A DNA stretch of 64,000 nt from Pseudomonadota bacterium. GTDB taxonomy: Bacteria > Pseudomonadota > Alphaproteobacteria > Rhizobiales > Xanthobacteraceae. The notes under the pieces were generated by a model. That model was not told the DNA's origin. It ran no database searches and saw only the letters and a list, made by a program, of their open reading frames with translations. Positions within the stretch are counted from its first letter, which is position 1. Each line of letters starts with the position of its first letter. Position numbers and translations under genes: made by a program. Below, piece after piece: positions 33,948-41,265 of the stretch. The DNA is taken from positions 62,001-126,000 of the forward strand of contig JAEYAW010000033.1 of NCBI GenBank assembly GCA_023404675.1. Direction: 5' to 3'.

Positions 33948-35162
33948 TTATCGCTTGATCCTGAATGCACGCTCAACATTGCGGATTTCTGGCCCAACCT
34001 CGGAAAAGAGCGGATGTGAGACTGCAAAGGCCCAAAGGCGGTTGAAATCCCGCGCCTTTGGTTCCGACGATGCACTAAATGCCTTTACGATTTCTCGCCA
34101 CGCGGGATCGCGCAACGGATCGGCGGCGGACCCCTCATCAAAATATCTTGGCTTGGACCTAATTCGGATAGCACTCATCCGGATCGCAGTCTTAGGCGGC
34201 GCGTCAGAGATAAGGACTAACTCACGATCAACGCCTGAGTCTGGCGCATCGTAGATTGATTTATCGCTTGCAACGAACGCGCCTGGATCGTGATCCACCG
34301 GACTGAACCGAGTTAAGCGTAGCTCTTTGTTGGCAGACCTATCCCAAGACAGGCAATCATTTATCGCTCTTTCGTCAAACGCATCTGAAAAATAAACGTT
34401 GGCAAGCGCATTTTCCCATTGAACCCTATTGAGGGCCGAAACCTCAGAATCACGCTCAACAACAATCACATTTCCATTGGCTCGCGTCTCATACACATAC
34501 CTGTCGTGCATTAGCACCGCGTGACGGGGAGTGAGAGGCATCGTTATTTGAAAGCCCGATTTAGATGTTCCCATTGACGGTCGCGATGGGAATTTCTGTA
34601 GGCAAAAGTAATTCGTTGTGACCACCGGATTGTCTGAAATGATGAACGGCATTCTAGCTTTATTTAGAATCAGGAATAGCTTGAGGTCGTACATGATGGG
34701 TGCGGCCAACATGGCACGACCAATATTCATTGCGGACGCATTGTTGAGTGATATTTTGACGCCCTGGAGCTGCTCTGCTGTAAATTGGCCGCTCATCAAC
34801 AGTTTGGTGAATTTTTCGACTGCCGAGTTTAGTTTTACCTCAGCTACAGTTGTTCTCGCTTGCTGCAAGGCGAGTTGCAGCGCGATTTTGCAGCGAAACA
34901 TTGCGTCTAATGGGAAAGTATTGCTGGTCTTAACTTGGTCGATGATCTGTCCCAAGACCCCCTCAAGGACAGCCAAATTCTTTTCAACTACGCCATCTTT
35001 TCCATAGAAGTGGGGCTTCTGACATTGGTCTCTGAGGGAAGCCTTTCGGATGACGCGCGCCAAGCCAATGTTCATTACGTTTATTTGTCTTCCGGCATCA
35101 TCGCTTGCGAAATGTTCTAACAGCACCTTCGGCACAAAGTGTTGTTTTTTATTTTGCGGCAC
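33948..35162 (-). CDS. DUF4238 domain-containing protein (404 aa)
   Basis: Starts at GTG (35162) with GGAG upstream. KKQHFVPKVLLEHFASDDAG is the DUF4238 N-terminal signature (HxVPxxxLxxF). The conserved core continues with MPFIISDNPVVTTN (the P-F-x-x-S-D-x-P block) and ITMPLTPRHAVLMHD. The base composition is visibly more AT-rich than the neighbouring genes, a sign of separate acquisition. It is the cargo gene nearest attL. Family function is unknown; it is often seen in mobile or accessory DNA, and a defence or toxin role is only a guess. Confidence 0.8.
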   Translation of the reverse strand: MPQNKKQHFVPKVLLEHFASDDAGRQINVMNIGLARVIRKASLRDQCQKPHFYGKDGVVEKNLAVLEGVLGQIIDQVKTSNTFPLDAMFRCKIALQLALQQARTTVAEVKLNSAVEKFTKLLMSGQFTAEQLQGVKISLNNASAMNIGRAMLAAPIMYDLKLFLILNKARMPFIISDNPVVTTNYFCLQKFPSRPSMGTSKSGFQITMPLTPRHAVLMHDRYVYETRANGNVIVVERDSEVSALNRVQWENALANVYFSDAFDERAINDCLSWDRSANKELRLTRFSPVDHDPGAFVASDKSIYDAPDSGVDRELVLISDAPPKTAIRMSAIRIRSKPRYFDEGSAADPLRDPAWREIVKAFSASSEPKARDFNRLWAFAVSHPLFSEVGPEIRNVERAFRIKR

Positions 35163-35299
35163 TGTGCCTACTCCATTGAATTTCGCCTTCAGCCATGCGG
35201 AATAGGAATCCTAGCGATTCGCAATTGCATATTGAAATTGAGTAGTCCCTGTTACATATCAATCAACGGACGTTGGCTGCATTGTAACGGAGATGGGGC

Positions 35300-35992
35300 A
35301 TGGCAAGTTCAGGGGCATTCGTCGCTTACTACCGAGTGAGCACCGGCCGACAGGGACGGTCCGGGCTCGGCATTGAAGCCCAGCAGGCAGCCGTCGCCAC
35401 CTACCTCAATGGCGGAGACTGGAAGATTGTCGCAGAGTTCACTGAGGTTGAGAGCGGTAAGCGCTCGGATCGCCCCGAGCTAGACAAGGCCCTTGCGGCC
35501 GCACGGCTCCACAGGGCTCCCCTTGTGGTCTCTAAGGTGGACCGGCTCACGCGCTCCGTGGCCTTCCTGAGCCGTCTGCTTGAGGCTGGCGTGGACGTGC
35601 GCTTTGCGGGCCTCCCGCAGATTGAAGGCGCTACAGGGCGCTTTCTGCTCCAGCAGATGGTTGCCGTGGCTGAACTGGAAGCAGGCATGATTAGCGCCCG
35701 CACCAAAGCTGCTCTGGCGGCTGCCAAGCGCCGTGGGAAGCGCCTCGGTGGAGATAGGGGTGTGAAGCCCTCCAGACAGACACAGGCCAAGGGAGCCGCT
35801 GCAACGCGCTCCAAAGCCCTCTCGCGGGCCAGCGACCTCGCCCCTCTGATTGCCGAACTGCGCCAGCAGGGAGCCACAAGCCTCCGCATGATTGCAGATG
35901 GCCTGAACGAACGAGGCATCCCGACAGCACGAGGGGATGGCAAGTGGTCGGCCGTGCAGGTGCAGCGCGTGTTGAGTCGGAGCTTTCACTAG
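35300..35992 (+). CDS. Serine recombinase / resolvase (230 aa)
   Basis: Small serine recombinase. The N-terminal catalytic domain has YYRVSTGRQGRSGLGIEAQ with nucleophile Ser14, VVSKVDRLTRSVAFLSRLLE (catalytic Arg region) and FLLQQMVAVAELEAGMISARTKAALAAAKRRGKRLG, the long E-helix. A C-terminal HTH follows (SLRMIADGLNERGIPTARGDGKWSAVQVQRVL). Catalytic residues appear intact. It could act on resolution or inversion within the element, or replace the damaged integrase. A terminator follows at 36089. Confidence 0.92.
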   Translation: MASSGAFVAYYRVSTGRQGRSGLGIEAQQAAVATYLNGGDWKIVAEFTEVESGKRSDRPELDKALAAARLHRAPLVVSKVDRLTRSVAFLSRLLEAGVDVRFAGLPQIEGATGRFLLQQMVAVAELEAGMISARTKAALAAAKRRGKRLGGDRGVKPSRQTQAKGAAATRSKALSRASDLAPLIAELRQQGATSLRMIADGLNERGIPTARGDGKWSAVQVQRVLSRSFH

Positions 35993-36088
35993 GGGCTCTT
36001 TTGGTTCTCACGTGGCTCCCTTAGCCTCCGGAGTGTAGGACGGGATTGCTCCCGCCCCCGTGCTGTTAGCTCAGCAGCAACCAGCGGA

Positions 36089-36119
36089 GGGCTTGCCGAA
36101 CCAACCGGCAGGCCCTTTT
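36089..36119 (+). terminator. Rho-independent terminator after the serine recombinase
   Basis: A 10-bp stem, GGGCTTGCCG with CGGCAGGCCC (one T-G pair) around AACCAAC, then TTTT. It lies between the recombinase stop and the lipoprotein gene. Confidence 0.75.
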
Positions 36120-36186
36120 GCTTTGCAGCCTCTTCACATGACCCCAGTGCTTCCCCTATGATTCCGCGTGGGCATGGGGACTTCTA

Positions 36187-36633
36187 ATGTTGCGTGTGAT
36201 TGCTTTGGCTGTCTTGGCGGCCACCGTGGCGGGCTGTGCGGTCCAACGGGCTCAGGTGGCGCAAGACGCCAAGGCGCAGATGGTTGGGCTCAGTCGCGAA
36301 CAGGTTCTTGCGTGCATGGGGCCACCCGCGAATAAGATGGCAGAGGGTCAAACTGAGGTTTGGTCCTATCAGTCTGGCAATGGCCATATTTCGACACACG
36401 CCAGCACGCATACGAAGACCGCGCTTAACGCCAACAGATTTGGTAACAGCCTATCGGGAACGGCGGTTTCCGCAGGGTACGGCCGTGCCGTCTCAACACA
36501 GAGGCACTGCAACATCAACGTAGTCATGTCCGCAGGAAGCGTCACCGCTGTCAATTACTCCGGGCCAACAGGTGGTCTCTTAACGGCCGGTGAGCAATGC
36601 GCGTTCGCCGTCGATAATTGCGTACGGAAATAA
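36187..36633 (+). CDS. Small lipoprotein with SmpA/BamE-like motif (148 aa)
   Basis: Lipoprotein signal peptide MLRVIALAVLAATVAGC with a VAGC lipobox; Cys17 would be lipidated. The next part, MVGLSREQVLACMGPPANKM then TEVWSYQSG, matches the G-x-s-x-x-x-V-x-x-x-x-G-x-P pattern of SmpA/OmlA (BamE-like) domains. A glycine/serine-rich second half follows with three cysteines that could form disulfides. It is probably anchored in the outer membrane. In a mobile element it may alter the cell surface, for instance in superinfection exclusion, but that is inference. Confidence 0.78.
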   Translation: MLRVIALAVLAATVAGCAVQRAQVAQDAKAQMVGLSREQVLACMGPPANKMAEGQTEVWSYQSGNGHISTHASTHTKTALNANRFGNSLSGTAVSAGYGRAVSTQRHCNINVVMSAGSVTAVNYSGPTGGLLTAGEQCAFAVDNCVRK

Positions 36634-36634
36634 A

Positions 36635-36663
36635 TGGGTCCCCTTTTTCACGGGTCCCCTTTT
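36635..36663. repeat. Short direct repeat (GGGTCCCCTTTT twice)
   Basis: GGGTCCCCTTTTT at 36635-36647 is repeated as GGGTCCCCTTTT at 36652-36663, directly after the lipoprotein stop codon. The T runs may help termination, but no clear hairpin precedes them. Confidence 0.5.
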
Positions 36664-36762
36664 GGGCCAGCCCCAGGCCACCCGACTTCAAAATTTCGGA
36701 CTAAAGCCGCTGCTGCTGCTCGGCTGACGACTGCTGTGTCGCGTTCATAAATCTCACTTCAC

Positions 36763-37500
36763 TCACCGTTTTATGGCGAGAGGCTTTAGCGCGCGACTGG
36801 AGCCAACGGCACATGCGAGCGCTCTCCTGTCACAATCCCAACGCGCTCGCTTCTTTTCGGCCAGTTTCGCTTCCTTAGGGTCTGTAGACAGTAGAACTCT
36901 GAGAAGCCGTTCCGTCCGCTGTAGCTGGGCCAGTTGTGACCGTTCGCCATCCTCGGTCTGTAGAAGCCCTGTGGTGATCGGGTTAACGGAAGGATTTAGC
37001 TTCAAGCGAGCCTTCCACCAACGATAGCCCGGCCCTTTCCTTGGCTGGCGTCCACGACTCTTGGTGACATACCGCGTAACCGCGCCACCGAATTTGCCGT
37101 TATTAATCTGCCCCTTGTAAGCCGTAAGCGCATTGCACACTCGCTCAATGGCCATCTGCGCAGAACGGTAAGTTATGTCCAAAGGCGCGGCGATTTCCGG
37201 AAAGGTAATTTCGGTTTGGGACCGACTGAGTAGCGCCACTAAACGCATCCAACCAACCAACGAAATGCGTGTCCGTTCAAAAATGGTGCCCACTGTCACT
37301 GTGAACGTATTTGCACAGTGGCGGCAAAAGATGAGACCTGGGCGATGTGTGCGCTTGCGTCCCTCAATATGAACAGTGGCCTCGGGCCCCGCTTGGCAAT
37401 GCGGACACACAGGGCCATTGGGCCATCGCAAGGATTCAAATGTCGCGAGAGCAGCCGCGGCATCATGGAAGGACGGCTGGGGCAGATCGAAAGGCGGCAT
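36763..37500 (-). CDS. Zn-ribbon/HTH protein, IS1595-transposase-like N-terminus without DDE nuclease (245 aa)
   Basis: FESLRWPNGPVCPHCQAG and GLIFCRHCANTFTVTVGTIFE give a four-cysteine zinc ribbon. RTRISLVGWMRLVALLSRSQ and ITYRSAQMAIERVCNALTAY supply the helical region, the same order as the front of IS1595/ISXO2 transposases. The DDE catalytic domain of about 140 residues is absent. Instead a basic C-terminus follows (KSRGRQPRKGPGYRWWKARLK and a helical tail). No terminal inverted repeats were seen. It is divergent from the large virion-like gene and may be a transposase-derived DNA-binding regulator. Confidence 0.7.
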   Translation of the reverse strand: MPPFDLPQPSFHDAAAALATFESLRWPNGPVCPHCQAGPEATVHIEGRKRTHRPGLIFCRHCANTFTVTVGTIFERTRISLVGWMRLVALLSRSQTEITFPEIAAPLDITYRSAQMAIERVCNALTAYKGQINNGKFGGAVTRYVTKSRGRQPRKGPGYRWWKARLKLNPSVNPITTGLLQTEDGERSQLAQLQRTERLLRVLLSTDPKEAKLAEKKRARWDCDRRALACAVGSSRALKPLAIKR

Positions 37501-37711
37501 CCATAACTTTTCTTAAATACAAAAAACTAGCCGCAATTTGCCACAATCTCTTTTTTTGTCAATGCGATACAGATTTACTATCCCCCCTCTTACACATATC
37601 CGGCGACTTTTGATGCGCCGACTTTGCTCCGGGGCGCTCGCTTTCCCCTGTGTCCCGGCCAGCATCTACTGACCCCTCCGCACCCCAACACAACAAACTG
37701 AAAGAGACGAC

Positions 37712-37771
37712 ATGTCGCAAATGACGGTCGCCGGGCATTGCCATGCCTTGGTGACAAAGGAATCCATCTGA
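37712..37771 (+). CDS. Possible 19-aa leader peptide coupled to the virion-like gene
   Basis: ATG at 37712 after AAAGAGACG opens a 19-codon frame, MSQMTVAGHCHALVTKESI. Its TGA overlaps the ATG of the next gene (TGATG). The arrangement suggests translational coupling, but the peptide has no recognisable feature and could be chance. Confidence 0.3.
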   Translation: MSQMTVAGHCHALVTKESI

Positions 37772-40191
37772 TGCCGATATTCGAAGTGGACTTATCGGAC
37801 GGGCGCACGCTCGATATCGAAGCGATGGACGAGAAGTCCGCAGTAGCGGGCGCTCAGTATTTCCTGGATCAGGAAAAAGCTAACGGTGAAGCTGACAAAC
37901 CATCGGGCATCATGGCCGGTTTGCAGCAAGGGGTCACAAGCGCGCTCACGGGCACAGCGGAGACCCTGAAGCTGTTCACCGGGGCCGATACCAAAGGCCT
38001 TGAGACTGCTGCACAGGCGATAGCACCAAAGGACTACAAGCCAGCCCCCGTGGTCCCCGAAGGAGGCCATTGGTACGACCCGCGTACCTACAATTGGCAG
38101 AACGTGCCTCAAGGTCTCGCGGAAGGCGCTCCGGGAGTTGCTGCGGACATTGGGGTCGCAAAGGCTGCCAGCCGGGCCGGAAGGATTCCCGGTCTCATGG
38201 CGGGTATCGCATCTTACCTGCTGCGAACTCGTGGTGATGCCGCAAAAGAAAATGCGGCTATCCGCACAGGCAACCCCAATGCCGTGCCTGAAACGCAAGA
38301 CAAACCGCGCTCGCTCGCCACGGGAGCCGCTGAAGCCATCCCGCAGGCTGTGGGCCTCGCACGCTTCCTGCCTGGGCTCGGGCGAATCCCCAGCGTCGGT
38401 GCGAAGGGAGTTGCAGAGAGTGTCGGCCGTGGCGTGAAGACGGCTGGCACCGAACTGGCGGTAAGCGGAGCACAGGACGCCATCGGGCAGGCAGGTGCCA
38501 CCGTGGGCACCCAGCAGGCTCTCACCATCGAGCCAAGCCGTGTGGCGAATGCTGCTGTGCTGGGCGGGATCGGTGGCGGGCTGCTCGCGGCTCCACGTGT
38601 TGCCCGTGATGCCACGGGAGCCGTGCGCTTCCGCGAGGGTGGTAACGATCCAACGTTGCAGGCAGCACGGGCCGCCGTAGCGAACCGCGTGCTTGCGCGG
38701 GTGAACAGCGAAAAGGACCTGAATAACCCGAAGGAAGCCTATAGGGCCACCAACGAGGCCACTGGCGATGTCTTGAAAGAACTCAAGCGCGCAAAGGACG
38801 GCCTCGCCACCCCACTCTCGCCCGACGCGGACAACGTGTTGGCCCGTGTTTCCCGTGGGGAGCGTGCGACTTCCAAGGACATGGGAACGCTGAACTCGGC
38901 ACTGGATGGTGTTGCGGGTGGTGACGCGATGGCGAAACTCGCCAATCAGGCAAGTGCCTTGGCTTGGCTCAAGTCCAAGGGCTCCTATGATTCCAATAAG
39001 GAGCGCTTCTCCGGAGGCCTTTCCGAGGTGATCCGAAGACGGCTCACGTCTCTCCCGCTCGTGGGTGCTGCGCTTGGCACGGGCATAGGGATGCGGGCCA
39101 CTGGGATACTCCCAGCCACGATGGTTGATCCCACGGGAATCGCTCAGGCAGCAGCGGTGGCTGGTGGTGGCTATACCGCCCTCAGGGCTGCTGAGCGGAC
39201 ACTGGGACTGACATCGCCAGCAGGCGCGTTCGTGGAGAAGTTCGCGGACCCCAAGGTCCCCACGCGCACCACGACTATCAGGGGCCTGAATGAAGACCGC
39301 ACAGGCACAACCACCAGCGTGCCACCCACAGGCCCTCAGCGCCCGCCAGAGGGGCCGGGAGGACCACGCTCAGAGCCTCAAGAAGGTCCATGGGGTCCCC
39401 GTCCAACGCCTCAGGGGCCTGATGATGGCCCATGGGGTCCCCGTCCGGCCCCCGCGCCCCGCGCGAGTGTTCCTCCGGTCAATGAGACCACGCGAGAAGC
39501 CTCGCGCCCCACGACTGTGGACGCGGACATCATCAAGCGCACACGGGACCTCATGAAGGCCCGTGAGTGGGCGGACCGAATGCGCAAGCAGGAGGAAACC
39601 CGTGCGGCCGAAGAGCAAGCACAGCAGACAGAAGCGGACAGTGGTGATGCTGTCTCCGCAGAGGTTCCACCTGAACTTCTGAAGCGCACCAAGGCCCTCA
39701 TGAAGGCTCGTGAATGGACGGACAGGATGCGCCGTCAGGAAGAAGCACGGGAAGGCGCTGACACACCGCCCCGTCCGGGCAAGATCACCAAAAAGCCTGG
39801 TGAGCAAGCCTCCGCGGATGGCTCCGACTACACACCGCTGACCGCGGAGCAGTTGTGGGGCCGCAACTGGAGTGATGAAGCCTTCGCCTCTCGGGAACTT
39901 CAGAACGCTCAGGCGACCCGCAAGGTCGGCGTGCCCGAGGCCTATATGCAGAGCATCATCAACGACCGCAAGGAGCGTCGCAGCATCCTGAGCGACATTG
40001 CGGACAATCACGGGGCTGATGCGGACGTTCTTGGGCGGCTGCTTGATGAGCTTCACCACGTGCGTTCGGCTCAGTCCGCACGGCAGGCCATTCAGCACTT
40101 CTCAAAGCAGATGTCCCCTGAGGCTGCCAAGGCGGTTGCGAGCCACATGGATGACCGCTTCCTGAAGCGCATATGGGAGCGAAACCACTGA
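37771..40191 (+). CDS. Large phage-like protein, probable internal virion/ejection-type protein (806 aa)
   Basis: The N-terminus MPIFEVDLSDGRTLDIEAMD then EKSAVAGAQYFL is a small beta domain often seen at the start of podophage internal virion proteins. Next come Ala/Gly-rich amphipathic stretches (GAPGVAADIGVAKAASRAG, GIGGGLLAAPRVA, VGAALGTGIGMRATGILPA) that resemble membrane-active ejection proteins. A Pro-rich linker has two GPWGPRP repeats. A 21-residue repeat follows (about 589-609 and 638-658, KRT-x-LMKAREW-x-DRMR-x-QE), then a helical C-terminus. No enzyme motif was seen. The identity is inferred from composition, not homology. The upstream AAAGGA supports ATG 37771. Confidence 0.55.
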   Translation: MPIFEVDLSDGRTLDIEAMDEKSAVAGAQYFLDQEKANGEADKPSGIMAGLQQGVTSALTGTAETLKLFTGADTKGLETAAQAIAPKDYKPAPVVPEGGHWYDPRTYNWQNVPQGLAEGAPGVAADIGVAKAASRAGRIPGLMAGIASYLLRTRGDAAKENAAIRTGNPNAVPETQDKPRSLATGAAEAIPQAVGLARFLPGLGRIPSVGAKGVAESVGRGVKTAGTELAVSGAQDAIGQAGATVGTQQALTIEPSRVANAAVLGGIGGGLLAAPRVARDATGAVRFREGGNDPTLQAARAAVANRVLARVNSEKDLNNPKEAYRATNEATGDVLKELKRAKDGLATPLSPDADNVLARVSRGERATSKDMGTLNSALDGVAGGDAMAKLANQASALAWLKSKGSYDSNKERFSGGLSEVIRRRLTSLPLVGAALGTGIGMRATGILPATMVDPTGIAQAAAVAGGGYTALRAAERTLGLTSPAGAFVEKFADPKVPTRTTTIRGLNEDRTGTTTSVPPTGPQRPPEGPGGPRSEPQEGPWGPRPTPQGPDDGPWGPRPAPAPRASVPPVNETTREASRPTTVDADIIKRTRDLMKAREWADRMRKQEETRAAEEQAQQTEADSGDAVSAEVPPELLKRTKALMKAREWTDRMRRQEEAREGADTPPRPGKITKKPGEQASADGSDYTPLTAEQLWGRNWSDEAFASRELQNAQATRKVGVPEAYMQSIINDRKERRSILSDIADNHGADADVLGRLLDELHHVRSAQSARQAIQHFSKQMSPEAAKAVASHMDDRFLKRIWERNH
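39535..39744 (+). repeat. Internal repeat in the virion-like gene
   Basis: Two copies of about 63 bp, 39535-39597 and 39682-39744, encode KRTRDLMKAREWADRMRKQEE and KRTKALMKAREWTDRMRRQEE. They are 49 codons apart. The charged, alpha-helical repeat may form a coiled coil or bind nucleic acid. Confidence 0.75.
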
Positions 40192-40277
40192 GCAGCGACA
40201 GTCAGCACACGTGAAGCCACCACGGCCTTCGTGGAAGCCATCACGACAAAAACAACGAACCTCACCTGAATGACCAC

Positions 40278-40318
40278 AAGGACCTCACGTGCTGACCGCA
40301 TGTGGGGTCCTTCTCTTT
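40278..40318 (+). terminator. Strong hairpin, probable terminator after the virion-like gene
   Basis: AAGGACCTCACGTGC pairs along all 15 positions with GCATGTGGGGTCCTT (two G-U pairs) around TGACC, then CTCTTTCC. It overlaps a possible GTG start of the next gene at 40302, which favours the ATG at 40326 for that gene. Confidence 0.65.
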
Positions 40319-40325
40319 CCAGAGC

Positions 40326-40895
40326 ATGACAAAGAAGACAGAACAGATTGACCCATGGGCGGATGCCCGCGCCGCCTGCCGTACCCACGAGCACCACAAG
40401 CGCCTCATGCGAGCCCAAGCTGACGGCTGGACACCCCTGGAGCTTACCGAATACGTGCGCTCGTGCTTCCACCGCCCCGGTGGCGATGAGGCAACGTCCT
40501 ATGGCTATCAGCAAGCCCTGTGGTTCCTTGAGGGCGACGACGCCAAGCTGTGGCTCAAGGAGTTTCGAGCACGCGGCGGGAAACCTCTGCCACCACGGCC
40601 CCCTGAAGAACTCTCGTGGTCTCCGGGACTGTTTGGGATCGATAGCGAATGCCTCTACTGGCCATTCCATCCAACCGGCTTTGTGGAGATGATTGCCCAG
40701 CGGGCACGGGACCACTTCGGGATGCCTGAGGGCTCCCCCGTGCATCCCAATGCGTGGGGTGCTGCCTGCCGTGCCTATTGGCGCGACCGGCACAAGGCCA
40801 GACGTGAGGCCCGCAGGGAAGCCAAGCGGCAGGGACATGTGGTCGCCGCTGAGCTTCAGGAGCACACGAGACCCACGGCAGAAGTCCCCACATAA
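40326..40895 (+). CDS. Hypothetical protein of the integrated element (189 aa)
   Basis: MTKKTEQIDPWADARAACRT begins a soluble, Trp/His-rich protein (LLELTEY-type helices, YGYQQALWFLEGDDAKLWLKEF, CLYWPFHPTGFVEMIAQRARDHFG). A strongly basic tail RDRHKARREARREAKRQG probably binds nucleic acid. No family is recognised. A GTG at 40302 is an alternative start but lies in a terminator-like hairpin. It sits between the virion-like and helicase genes. Confidence 0.65.
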   Translation: MTKKTEQIDPWADARAACRTHEHHKRLMRAQADGWTPLELTEYVRSCFHRPGGDEATSYGYQQALWFLEGDDAKLWLKEFRARGGKPLPPRPPEELSWSPGLFGIDSECLYWPFHPTGFVEMIAQRARDHFGMPEGSPVHPNAWGAACRAYWRDRHKARREARREAKRQGHVVAAELQEHTRPTAEVPT

Positions 40896-40944
40896 ACCGT
40901 TATACATCGCCTGCCGAAGGGAGGGGGCCACAGGAGCCCCTAGG

Positions 40945-40973
40945 AAGCCCATGGAGACGTTTGGGGGCTTTTG
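40945..40973 (+). terminator. Weak hairpin with T run after the 189-aa gene
   Basis: AAGCCC and GGGCTT arms around a 14-base loop, followed by TT; an alternative pairing AGCCCC/GGGGCT exists just upstream. It sits 50 bp after the stop codon. The 370-bp gap up to the helicase otherwise holds a 47-codon open frame (40951-41094) with a plausible AGGA site but no support as a gene. Confidence 0.35.
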
Positions 40974-41129
40974 GCCATCCACCCCAGCACGATGGCGCTC
41001 AGGGGCTCCAGTGGACTCCGCTGAGTCGCTCAGAGGCATCCTGGCGACACCCTTAGGGACGGTTCATCCCATTCCCTTTGTCCAATTCCTTTAGCGGCTG
41101 GACAGCGGTGACACGGTACCGAAACGGAC

Positions 41130-41167
41130 CCCTGGAGTTCTAAAGGTAATCTTTTAGAGCTTCAGGG
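41130..41167 (+). other. 17-bp RNA stem-loop upstream of the helicase gene
   Basis: Positions 41130-41146 pair with 41151-41167 without a break (three G-U pairs) around a TAAT loop. The G-U pairs exist only on the + strand RNA, so the structure is probably an RNA element. No T run follows, so it is not a classical terminator. A second hairpin (41220-41242, GACCC-AA-GGGTC with one bulge) lies closer to the start codon. Confidence 0.6.
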
Positions 41168-41265
41168 ACCCATTTCAGAAAACCACCACAGACAAATATA
41201 GAAACTGGAGTGGGCTACCCATGAGACCCAAGGGTCTTCATGAGGGCTCATGTTTAGAAAACTGA

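Noticed and set aside
36763..37500. A complete IS1595 insertion sequence
   Set aside because: The nuclease domain is missing and no flanking inverted repeats or target duplication were found.
40951..41094. A 47-codon gene between the 189-aa and helicase genes
   Set aside because: It has an AGGA site but begins inside a hairpin and shows no recognisable feature.
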